Source: Bacillota bacterium (GTDB taxonomy: Bacteria > Bacillota > Bacilli > Bacillales > Cytobacillaceae). Taken from it: a stretch of 5,574 bases of DNA. This document shows, piece after piece, positions 1 through 4,571 of this stretch. The notes beneath the pieces are model-generated. The model had not been told where the DNA came from, did no database searches, and saw only the letters and a list, made by a program, of their open reading frames with translations. Location of the stretch: NCBI GenBank assembly GCA_023389895.1, contig JAEWDX010000072.1:1-5574 (forward strand). The letters run 5' to 3'. Position 1 is the stretch's first letter, and each line of letters opens with the position of its first letter. Both the position numbers and the translations under genes were made by a program.

Positions 1-81
1 TTCTAACACTTCAACTGTTGCTCTTCCAACATCCCCTTCGAATAAATCAACTAAGCAAGTAGCGAAAAGTGTTACTTTCAT
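1..81 (-). CDS. lutA: Lactate utilization protein LutA, N-terminal 27 codons (runs off left edge)
   Basis: The reading frame begins with ATG at 79-81 and translates to a start MKVTLFATCLVDLFEGDVG, followed by RATVEVLE at the window edge. This is the characteristic N-terminus of LutA, with the early Cys in the TCLVD context of the CCG-type (Fe-S)-binding oxidoreductase family. In Bacillus, LutA acts with LutB and LutC as a cytoplasmic iron-sulfur complex that oxidises L-lactate to pyruvate. A Shine-Dalgarno AAGGGG (91-96) lies 9 nt before the ATG. Only about a tenth of the protein is present, so the rest of the operon cannot be checked. The lutR gene just upstream on the same strand supports the identification strongly. 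An alternative would be another CCG-domain heterodisulfide-reductase-like subunit. Confidence 0.85.
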   Translation of the reverse strand, partial: MKVTLFATCLVDLFEGDVGRATVEVLE

Positions 82-131
82 TTCTCTCAACCCCTTAATC
101 TTTTATTGCACAACTAAATTCAAAACATCCA

Positions 132-142
132 TTGATGATCAA
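132..142. promoter_or_regulatory. Second palindrome in the lutA leader (TTGAT-G-ATCAA)
   Basis: This is a perfect 11-bp inverted repeat, centred 15 bp from the centre of the TCATC-T-GATGA operator beside it. It lies between the operator and the lutA ribosome binding site. It may be a second, weaker operator or part of a leader hairpin. Its half-sites differ from those of the main operator, so a LutR role is inference only. Confidence 0.3.
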
Positions 143-145
143 CCG

Positions 146-158
146 GTCATCTGATGAC
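146..158. promoter_or_regulatory. Probable LutR operator in the lutA leader
   Basis: The sequence GTCATC-T-GATGAC is a perfect 13-bp palindrome with a core TCATC-N-GATGA at 147-157. The same core occurs upstream of lutR at 1201-1211. Short symmetric operators with about 5-bp half-sites are typical of FadR-subfamily GntR repressors. It lies about 20 bp downstream of the candidate lutA -10 box, a position suited to blocking transcription. That LutR is the bound protein is inferred from the gene context and from the repeated copy. Confidence 0.65.
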
Positions 159-176
159 TAGTTTTGCATTTATTTA

Positions 177-205
177 ATAGTAAACAAATTTTCAGTTTTT
201 TGAAA
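177..205 (-). promoter_or_regulatory. Candidate sigma-A promoter of lutA
   Basis: On the minus strand, TTTCAA (200-205) is followed after 17 nt by TACTAT (177-182). The -10 box is good and the -35 box is poor (3 of 6), as expected of a regulated promoter. Predicted transcription starts near 170 and gives a leader of about 90 nt that contains the operator-like palindrome. The cre-like site overlaps the -35 box. Confidence 0.45.
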
Positions 206-214
206 GTGGTTTCA
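200..214. promoter_or_regulatory. cre-like catabolite-repression site over the lutA -35 box
   Basis: The sequence TTGAAAGTGGTTTCA matches the published cre consensus WTGNAANCGNWNNCW except for T in place of the central C. The outer arms TGAAA and TTTCA are perfectly symmetric. It overlaps the candidate -35 box of the lutA promoter, where CcpA-HPr(Ser-P) binding would compete with RNA polymerase. Carbon catabolite repression of lactate use would make physiological sense. Binding by CcpA is inference. Confidence 0.45.
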
Positions 215-230
215 CTAAAATAAGAAAAGA

Positions 231-260
231 AAAAAGCATCTTAATAAAAAGATACTCTTT
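231..260 (-). terminator. Rho-independent terminator of lutR
   Basis: On the minus strand AGTATCTT, a 6-nt loop and AAGATGCT form an 8-bp stem with one G-U pair, which extends to about 12 bp through flanking A-T pairs. A U-rich run follows directly. It lies 53 nt past the lutR stop codon and so separates the lutR and lutA transcription units. Confidence 0.65.
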
Positions 261-312
261 CATAAATTTTATTACGAATTACGAGAATGATTGATATATC
301 TATCCTCTTCCT

Positions 313-1035
313 TTAGCTATTTGCTTCTTTTAAGTATTTTTCAAGAATATTCTCCACATTTTCTAAATGTGACAGCATCGCTTTCATCGCTTTATCTTCA
401 TTTTGTTCTACGATTGCCTTATATATTTCAACATGCTGCTCATAAAGCCTCTCGACTGTAATTTCCTTTGAAAAAATCCAAAGGCGGCGTGTTTCCTTCA
501 TCGTTTCCATCATTGCCTCAGAAACCTGTTCCAATAAATTAGATAGGAGAGGATTATGAGATGCCTCCGAAATTGATAAATGAAACAGTAAATCGGCTTT
601 TTCACCCAGCTCTTCATCCTCTTTTTTTTCGAGCATTTCCTGCAAAACAGATGACATTTTTCGCAAATCATCATCATTTCGATTTCGTGCTGCCGATGCA
701 GCCGTTCCAGCTTCGATAATTTTTCGAACTTCTAATAAATGAACAACGTCTTTTTTGTTCATTAAGATAGCTGTTGATAGTGGAAAAATTATTTGATTCG
801 GTTCAAATCCTTTTACAAATGTTCCCTCACCTTGTTTTATTTCTACTAGACCGATCGCCTTTAAAGCGGAAAGCGCCTCCCTTATTGCCGATCTGCCAAC
901 ATGAAAGTTTTCGGCTAATTGTTGAACAGAATCGAGACGATCCCCTGGATTTAATTGTCCAGTTCGAATCATTTCATGCAAGGTTTCAGCAACTTCCTCA
1001 TATATTTTTTTTGGTTTAATTTGTTTATATTTCAA
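313..1035 (-). CDS. lutR: GntR/FadR-family transcriptional regulator LutR of lactate utilisation
   Basis: The 240-residue protein has the two-domain layout of FadR-subfamily GntR repressors. The N-terminal winged helix-turn-helix covers roughly residues 10-76, with the core SVQQLAENFHVGRSAIREAL and the wing KQGEGTF. The C-terminal all-helical FCD ligand-binding domain covers about 96-235. It contains the usual metal-site residues Asp148 and His152 (DLLFH), His201 and His223. The sequence closely follows B. subtilis LutR (YvfI), including the opening KYKQ-K-KKIYEEVA. In Bacillus, LutR represses lutABC and lactate relieves this. I chose TTG at 1033-1035 as the start because GAGGTGG (1041-1047) lies exactly 5 nt before it. 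The frame is open 20 codons further, to another TTG at 1095, but that one has no ribosome binding site and would add residues absent from the family. The gene is directly upstream of lutA on the same strand. Identical palindromes before lutA and before lutR suggest autoregulation. Confidence 0.9.
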   Translation of the reverse strand: MKYKQIKPKKIYEEVAETLHEMIRTGQLNPGDRLDSVQQLAENFHVGRSAIREALSALKAIGLVEIKQGEGTFVKGFEPNQIIFPLSTAILMNKKDVVHLLEVRKIIEAGTAASAARNRNDDDLRKMSSVLQEMLEKKEDEELGEKADLLFHLSISEASHNPLLSNLLEQVSEAMMETMKETRRLWIFSKEITVERLYEQHVEIYKAIVEQNEDKAMKAMLSHLENVENILEKYLKEANS

Positions 1036-1040
1036 CGATT

Positions 1041-1047
1041 CCACCTC
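1041..1047 (-). promoter_or_regulatory. Ribosome binding site that fixes the TTG start of lutR
   Basis: The minus-strand sequence GAGGTGG is followed by AATCG and then the TTG codon. The strong complementarity to 16S rRNA and the ideal 5-nt spacing favour this TTG over the upstream in-frame TTG at 1095. Confidence 0.75.
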
Positions 1048-1389
1048 GAAAATTCCTTTGTCGATTTCAACATTATTATACACAATATTTTGCAAACTCG
1101 CCTATTTATTTTCTGTTCAAAGTTTTTATAAATTAAAGTATTTCAATATAAGTATTGAATTTTTTATATTATCTAAATATATATAATTATAATTGTTCAA
1201 TCATCAGATGACCCAATCACCTAATCATATTATGAAACTCTCAAACAATTACTTATAAATCATTTACTAGACATTTTGGAGTCCCTCTTCACCCCCCTTA
1301 AAGTTTCATACATAAAACCCCATTATTAGCCCATGATAAAAAAAATGACAATTTAAAGTTGACTTATCTAAAAAACGTGTATTTTTTAC
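1048..1389. other. AT-rich intergenic region between lutR and the FUSC-family gene
   Basis: This gap between two divergently transcribed genes holds the second LutR-type operator (1201-1211). A possible lutR -35 box TTGAAC (1195-1200, minus strand) abuts that operator, but the downstream -10 candidates are poor. For the rightward gene a TTGACT lies at 1359-1364. The ribosome binding site then follows too soon for this to be its promoter, so I could not assign one. I see no gene here. Confidence 0.4.
1201..1211. promoter_or_regulatory. Probable LutR operator upstream of lutR
   Basis: TCATC-A-GATGA is a perfect 11-bp palindrome with the same half-sites as the site in front of lutA. It lies 166 bp upstream of the lutR start and touches a candidate -35 box TTGAAC. 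It may serve lutR autoregulation, or it may reach the divergent gene starting at 1401. Confidence 0.6.
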
Positions 1390-1400
1390 AGAGGTGTAAA

Positions 1401-1886
1401 ATGAGAACAAAGTATTTTAATATTTCAAATAACCAAATTTCCGAACTAATTTGGAAAATAGCTATCGGTACTGCAATATCTTGGGAATTGGCTAAACTAT
1501 TTGGTTCTGAGCATCCTTACTTAGCCCCCATATCCGTCATTCTTTGCCAACAAACAACAAACAGCGAAACGGTTAAGATTTCAATCCAACGTGTAATGGG
1601 AACGATTATTGGAATATTTATTACCGTACTAATTGCTAGCCATATAGCGGTAAATGGTGGTACATTGGGATTATTAGTCTTATTAGGATGCTTTATCACA
1701 AAATGGTTGAAGCTTGACAAAGTTGTCATTCATCAAGTTGCCCTCACGATATTGTTCGTCTTTGCCCTTGAACATAAAGAAAAACATTATGCAATGGACC
1801 GAATGATCGATACTTTAATTGGTGTTGTCGTTATTGCAATAATCCAAGTCATCTGGGCTCGTTTCATCTCACAAAAAAAGCAATAA
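1401..1886 (+). CDS. Short FUSC / aromatic acid exporter-like membrane protein
   Basis: The 161-residue hydrophobic protein has about six predicted membrane stretches (near residues 15-33, 39-50, 65-80, 86-103, 108-123 and 137-155). It carries family hallmarks of the FUSC/ArAE (DUF939, YqjA-like) group. These are a HPYLAPISVILCQQTT segment followed by RVMGTIIGI, and a second RMIDTLIGVVV motif near the C-terminus. Family members with a known role are linked to efflux of aromatic acids; the substrate here is unknown. Full-length Bacillus relatives are roughly twice as long and have a cytoplasmic C-terminal domain, which this protein lacks. It may be a natural half-size form, or truncated. I chose ATG 1401 because GAGGTG (1391-1396) lies 4 nt before it; the in-frame ATG upstream at 1359 has no ribosome binding site. 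It is followed at once by a DJ-1/PfpI gene stump. Confidence 0.72.
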   Translation: MRTKYFNISNNQISELIWKIAIGTAISWELAKLFGSEHPYLAPISVILCQQTTNSETVKISIQRVMGTIIGIFITVLIASHIAVNGGTLGLLVLLGCFITKWLKLDKVVIHQVALTILFVFALEHKEKHYAMDRMIDTLIGVVVIAIIQVIWARFISQKKQ

Positions 1887-1924
1887 ATTTTGTAGTTGGA
1901 TTGATTTATTTCATAATTGAAGTA

Positions 1925-2086
1925 ATGAGAGCTGTTAAATTTGTTAATGAAGGAAATATTATTACTTCTGCTGGTGTTTCATCTGGTATTAATATGACAT
2001 TACATATCGTTAGTAGACTTATGGGCGAAGAAACTGCTATTCCCACGAGTAATACAATTGAATTCGAAAATGATTTTAATCAATAA
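1925..2086 (+). pseudogene. C-terminal remnant of a DJ-1/PfpI-family protein
   Basis: The reading frame translates to ..VKFVNEGNIITSAGVSSGINM.. then TLHIVSRLMGEE and ends at TAA (2084-2086). The string EGNIITSAGVSSGI-M-LHIVSRL-GEE is the conserved C-terminal part of DJ-1/PfpI proteins (glutamine-amidotransferase-like fold). It follows the position of the catalytic Cys-His pair in intact members. About three quarters of a normal protein, including the nucleophile elbow with its cysteine, is missing. Upstream sequence is the end of the FUSC gene in another frame, so the 5' part was lost by deletion or rearrangement rather than by a point mutation. There is no ribosome binding site at the candidate starts (TTG 1901, ATG 1925). 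The left boundary is approximate. I expect no functional product. Confidence 0.7.
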
Positions 2087-2098
2087 ATTAATACACTT

Positions 2099-2127
2099 AG
2101 AACGGTATTATGCTGCCGTTCTTTTCT
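2099..2127 (+). terminator. Rho-independent terminator after the DJ-1/PfpI remnant
   Basis: AGAACGGTA and TGCCGTTCT form a 9-bp stem with one G-U pair around the loop TTATGC, followed by TTTCT. It lies 12 nt past the remnant's stop codon and was probably its original terminator. It now can end transcripts of the FUSC-family gene. Confidence 0.7.
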
Positions 2128-2133
2128 ATTACC

Positions 2134-2147
2134 TTGCTAGTTAGCAA
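2134..2147. repeat. Short perfect inverted repeat TTGCTA-GT-TAGCAA
   Basis: This 14-bp inverted repeat has 6-bp arms and only a 2-nt centre, which suits a protein-binding site better than an RNA hairpin. It lies just after the terminator and no promoter is visible beside it. I cannot assign a role. Confidence 0.3.
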
Positions 2148-2169
2148 TATATGAAGTAACAATACTAAT

Positions 2170-2212
2170 AAAAAAATAGTAGCACAAACTCTAACCAGAG
2201 CCTGTGCTACTA
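2170..2212 (-). terminator. Strong leftward Rho-independent terminator
   Basis: TAGTAGCACA (2177-2186) and TGTGCTACTA (2203-2212) form a perfect 10-bp stem. A nested CTCT/AGAG pairing lies inside, and on the minus strand a run of seven U follows. No intact leftward gene ends nearby. It does lie 34 nt past the end of the broken small gene at 2247-2451, which would account for it. Confidence 0.7.
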
Positions 2213-2246
2213 ATGTTGGTTGTTAAGCATAAAGCTTTTTCTCATC

Positions 2247-2451
2247 TTAATCCTTCATAAACATTAATACATTATATAGACATTTGTATTGAGTATCTAT
2301 TTCTCTCTTATATAACAGCGCATCATTTATATCAATTTTTTTACGCAAATGAAAGGGTCATATTTCTCTAGCCTTTTTTTATATTATTTCTCATTACATT
2401 CATGTATAGAATCAATGTACTTAATTCAAGCTTATCCAGTATCAAAATCAC
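2247..2451 (-). pseudogene. Possible broken small gene with two A7 frameshifts, family unknown
   Basis: A GTG codon (2449-2451) is preceded at 8 nt by the Shine-Dalgarno AAGGAG (2460-2465). The frame reads MILILDKLELSTLILYMNVM, then RNNIKK, and soon stops. Adding one A at the A7 run at 2374-2380 continues it as RLEKYDPFICVKK to a second stop. Adding one A at a second A7 run (2336-2342) continues it again as IDINDALLYKREIDTQYK, then CLYNVLMFMKD, to TAA at 2247. The repaired product would be 68 residues. I do not recognise the family. The evidence for a former gene is the ribosome binding site, the coherent charged and hydrophobic composition, and the terminator just downstream. Both breaks fall in homopolymers, so they could be sequencing errors, decay or phase variation. 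Chance is also possible. Confidence 0.35.
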
Positions 2452-2512
2452 TTTATCAGCTCCTTAATTGACATGCAGTTCTTCAAGGTACTGTTCTAAC
2501 TTTATCTTTAGA

Positions 2513-2531
2513 GGTCACATTGTGGTCACAT
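2513..2531. repeat. Tandem GGTCACAT repeat with TGTG-GT-CACA dyad
   Basis: GGTCACAT occurs twice (2513-2520 and 2524-2531) with an 11-bp period, about one helical turn. The second copy also forms the dyad TGTG-GT-CACA. It lies between the leftward broken gene and the rightward ORF at 2585, where a shared divergent operator would be expected. The binding protein is unknown. Confidence 0.3.
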
Positions 2532-2584
2532 AAGAAAATTACAATAGCAATTGCCACAAATAACATCTAATAAGGAGAAAAATA

Positions 2585-2839
2585 ATGACTCATGTACATT
2601 TAGCTGCAGTAGTACTTACGCTCATATTATTTAGCGTACTCATATTATATTCGTTGGTAAGCTCTATCAAAGTCAGCTCGTACAACATTCGACCGTTGTT
2701 GCTGTATACCCCCACAATGAACTTTCATCAGCCTGACGCACAATTTAAAAGGCCGCAAAATGCGACCTTATACTACTTCCTTTATATCCTTCTGAAAAAA
2801 GCTCTTCATCGCATGAAATACATCTGTTTTCTGCTTTAA
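2585..2839 (+). CDS. Small membrane-protein ORF, possibly a truncated YisL-like (DUF1516) gene
   Basis: The ORF starts at ATG 2585 with an excellent ribosome binding site (AAGGAG at 2572-2577, 7 nt spacing) and could encode 84 residues. Residues 1-31 (MTHVHLAAVVLTLILFSVLI then LYSLVSSIKVS) form one membrane segment. They resemble the start of Bacillus YisL, which opens with MTH-H and a similar helix ending in LYS. That match is from memory and weak. Beyond about residue 42 the sequence no longer looks like a membrane protein, and the frame runs through the yhbH terminator and antisense into yhbH. This suggests that the original 3' part was lost and that the tail is read-through. It is either a small live gene or a truncated remnant. 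Confidence 0.35.
   Translation: MTHVHLAAVVLTLILFSVLILYSLVSSIKVSSYNIRPLLLYTPTMNFHQPDAQFKRPQNATLYYFLYILLKKALHRMKYICFLL
2744..2769 (-). terminator. Rho-independent terminator of yhbH
   Basis: On the minus strand AAGGTCGCA and TGCGGCCTT form a 9-bp stem with one G-U pair around a TTT loop, followed by TTAAA. The stem begins within the yhbH stop codon (TAA at 2768-2770). Confidence 0.65.
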
Positions 2840-3934
2840 AATATAATAGCGAAAATCTTCATGTTTAATGTTTTTGTAGGCAGACATGAGGGTTGAATGA
2901 CGGTTATACTGATTAACCTCCCCATACCCAAACATATTCGATACTTTCATTAAATCCTCGACAAGTTTAACACAGCGAGCATTATCTGAAGTGAGATTGT
3001 CACCGTCTGAAAAGTGGAAAGGATAAATATTAAATTTTTTTGGATCGTATTTTCCTTCAATTAATTCGAGTGCTTTTCGATAGGCGGATGAACAAATTGT
3101 GCCACCGCTTTCTCCTCTTGAAAAGAAGTCCTCTTCTGACACAACTTTCGCCTCTGTATGATGGGCAATAAATTCGATTTCGACTGTTTCATATTTTGTC
3201 CGTAAAAACCTTGTCATCCAAAAGAAGAAGCTTCTGGCCATATACTTTTCCCAGATTCCCATCGAGCCGCTCGTGTCCATCATCGCAAGAACAACAGCCT
3301 TTGAATCAGGTTTCAACACTTCATTCCATGTTTTGAATTTTAAATCTTCCTGATAAATTGGATGAAAACTTGGTTTTCCGGCCATTGCATTCCGTTTAAA
3401 AGCTGTCATCATCGTTCTTTTTTTATCAATATTTCCCATTAATCCCGTTTTTCTGATGTCATTAAATTCGATATTTTCGATGAGCTGTTCATTCTGTTCT
3501 TTTTTCTTCAAATTCGGCAGTTCAAGCTGTTTAAACAAGGCTTCTTCAATTTCCATTAGAGAAACCTCTGCTTCGAAATATTCCTCTCCTGGTTGATCCC
3601 CAGCACCTTGCCCTTTTCCTGCACCCTTTTGGCCATCTGTTCCATTACGTGCGACAACATCCCCAATTTGGCTGTCTCCATCTCCTTGGCCAACATGCTT
3701 ATTTTTATCATAATTATACCGAATTTTATATTCGTCCAATGAACGAATCGGGATTTTTACTACTTCTCGACCATTCGACATGACGATACTCTCTTCTGTT
3801 ATCAAATCTGGTAAATTATTGCGTATAGCATCCTGGACTTTTTCCTGATGGCGTTGCTGGTCATCATGGCCTTTGCGATGGAGGGACCAATCTTCTTGAG
3901 ATATCACAAACTGGTGATTGTTAACTTCATTCAT
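2768..3934 (-). CDS. yhbH: Sporulation-associated protein YhbH (DUF444, YeaH-like)
   Basis: The 388-residue protein follows B. subtilis YhbH along its whole length. The N-terminal part has FVISQEDWSLHRKG and a HQEKVQ-AIRNNLPDLI helix. A Gly/Gln/Asp-rich linker (residues about 82-116, with GQGDGDSQIGD) follows, then an FNDIRKTGLMGN segment. The C-terminal half is a von Willebrand A-type domain: MMDTSGSMG with MIDAS residues Asp220, Ser222 and Ser224, a Thr in SGGTICSS (about 279), and FSDGDN near 310. YhbH is the Bacillus counterpart of E. coli YeaH, which works with the PrkA/YeaG kinase; in B. subtilis both genes are linked to sporulation. The biochemical role is not established. The start is ATG 3934, because AGGAGGG (3941-3947) lies 6 nt before it; an extension to ATG 3970 would run through that ribosome binding site. 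The prkA gene lies upstream on the same strand, separated by an opposing small gene. Confidence 0.93.
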   Translation of the reverse strand: MNEVNNHQFVISQEDWSLHRKGHDDQQRHQEKVQDAIRNNLPDLITEESIVMSNGREVVKIPIRSLDEYKIRYNYDKNKHVGQGDGDSQIGDVVARNGTDGQKGAGKGQGAGDQPGEEYFEAEVSLMEIEEALFKQLELPNLKKKEQNEQLIENIEFNDIRKTGLMGNIDKKRTMMTAFKRNAMAGKPSFHPIYQEDLKFKTWNEVLKPDSKAVVLAMMDTSGSMGIWEKYMARSFFFWMTRFLRTKYETVEIEFIAHHTEAKVVSEEDFFSRGESGGTICSSAYRKALELIEGKYDPKKFNIYPFHFSDGDNLTSDNARCVKLVEDLMKVSNMFGYGEVNQYNRHSTLMSAYKNIKHEDFRYYILKQKTDVFHAMKSFFQKDIKEVV

Positions 3935-3985
3935 TTTAAGCCCTCCTAATGAATAAATTTGTGCACACAACCCATTTTCTTACAT

Positions 3986-4013
3986 ATCATACTAAGAGTG
4001 TTAACCCCTTCAA
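3986..4013 (-). promoter_or_regulatory. Candidate promoter of yhbH
   Basis: On the minus strand TTGAAG (4008-4013), a 16-nt spacer and TATGAT (3986-3991) resemble a sigma-A promoter. It lies about 50 nt before the yhbH start. In B. subtilis yhbH is read by a sporulation sigma factor (sigma E), but I could not find a convincing sigma-E box pair here, so this call is tentative. Confidence 0.35.
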
Positions 4014-4132
4014 AAGCTTTCCGAATCAAAATTGAAAACACTTCAGCTTACATCGATCGTCAATTTATTTAAACATGAAATGCTTTTTATTACTCTATCC
4101 TATGCAAAAATACAAAATAATTTACAAATAAT

Positions 4133-4162
4133 TTCGATAATAAGACTTCAGCACGGTATAAT
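4133..4162 (+). promoter_or_regulatory. Candidate promoter of the zinc-ribbon gene
   Basis: A perfect -10 box TATAAT (4157-4162) is preceded by only a weak -35 (TTCGAT at 4133-4138, 18-nt spacer). Transcription would start near 4169 and leave a leader of about 88 nt. The rest of 3948-4256 is AT-rich and I see no other gene in it. Confidence 0.35.
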
Positions 4163-4256
4163 TAGGACAAGCCACAATATACATACAAATGAAGCGGAGC
4201 ATATTTCAAATCAAAGATTAATACACTGTACTATTCTTAAAAAATGGGGTGAAAAA

Positions 4257-4448
4257 ATGAGCGAGCTTCTTTGCTGTGATCGTTGCGGTGAATTATCAAT
4301 ATATGATAAAACAATTTATATCAAAAACAAACCAATCTGTACGACCTGCTATTCAAATGATGATGCTTTTTCAGGGTCAGAAAAAAATGATAAAAAAAGC
4401 GTCGTCATACTTACTGATTTTAAATTTCTGAGAAAAGACGAAAAGTAG
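4257..4448 (+). CDS. Small zinc-ribbon-like protein of unknown function
   Basis: The 63-residue protein has two CxxC knuckles, Cys7-Asp-Arg-Cys10 and Cys28-Thr-Thr-Cys31, separated by 17 residues (GELSIYDKTIYIKNKPI). This is the layout of a single treble-clef or zinc-ribbon fold. An acidic and polar stretch follows, then a basic tail with SVVILTDFKFLRKDEK. No signal peptide or membrane segment is seen, so it is probably cytoplasmic. The size and Cys spacing recall the sigma-G inhibitor Gin (CsfB) of Bacillus, but the Gin consensus around the GIH motif is absent, so I do not assign it there. I chose ATG 4257 because GGGGTG (4246-4251) lies 5 nt before it; the open frame reaches back to 4032, but those codons lack a ribosome binding site. 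The gene sits on the opposite strand between prkA and yhbH and ends in a terminator shared with prkA. Confidence 0.7.
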   Translation: MSELLCCDRCGELSIYDKTIYIKNKPICTTCYSNDDAFSGSEKNDKKSVVILTDFKFLRKDEK

Positions 4449-4520
4449 AAGGGCTGATAGCATTGAAATGCACCTCAAACTACTTTAATCCATCGCGATT
4501 TTTCAAAATTTCTATATTTA

Positions 4521-4571
4521 AAAAGGGGATCTCAAAGTTATTTCAACTTCGAGATACCCCTTTCGTTTTTT
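4521..4571. terminator. Bidirectional terminator between the zinc-ribbon gene and prkA
   Basis: A long stem pairs 4522-4539 with 4545-4563 (AAAGGGG against CCCCTTT at the base), with one bulge and one mismatch, around the loop ATTTC. On the plus strand CGTTTTTT follows; on the minus strand CCCCTTTTTAAA follows. It begins 8 nt past the prkA stop codon and lies about 75 nt past the stop of the small plus-strand gene, so it can serve both. Confidence 0.8.

Noticed and set aside
774..1019. 81-codon plus-strand open frame inside lutR
   Set aside because: It is antisense to a strongly supported gene and has no ribosome binding site or recognisable protein features.
1359..1387. TTGACT with a T-rich -10 as the promoter of the FUSC-family gene
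   Set aside because: Transcription would start at or after the ribosome binding site at 1391-1396, so the mRNA would lack it.
1517..1729. 70-codon minus-strand open frame inside the FUSC-family gene
   Set aside because: It is the antisense shadow of a membrane-protein gene and has no independent signals.
3935..3970. 12-codon N-terminal extension of YhbH to ATG 3970
   Set aside because: It would translate the AGGAGGG ribosome binding site, which is ideally placed for ATG 3934, and it is not part of the family sequence.
4032..4256. 75-codon N-terminal extension of the zinc-ribbon protein
   Set aside because: The extension contains the candidate promoter and the GGGGTG ribosome binding site of the shorter start, and its composition is that of AT-rich intergenic DNA.
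4257..4448. Assignment of the zinc-ribbon protein as Gin (CsfB)
   Set aside because: Length and CxxC layout are similar, but the conserved Gin residues around the GIH motif and after the second CxxC are not present.
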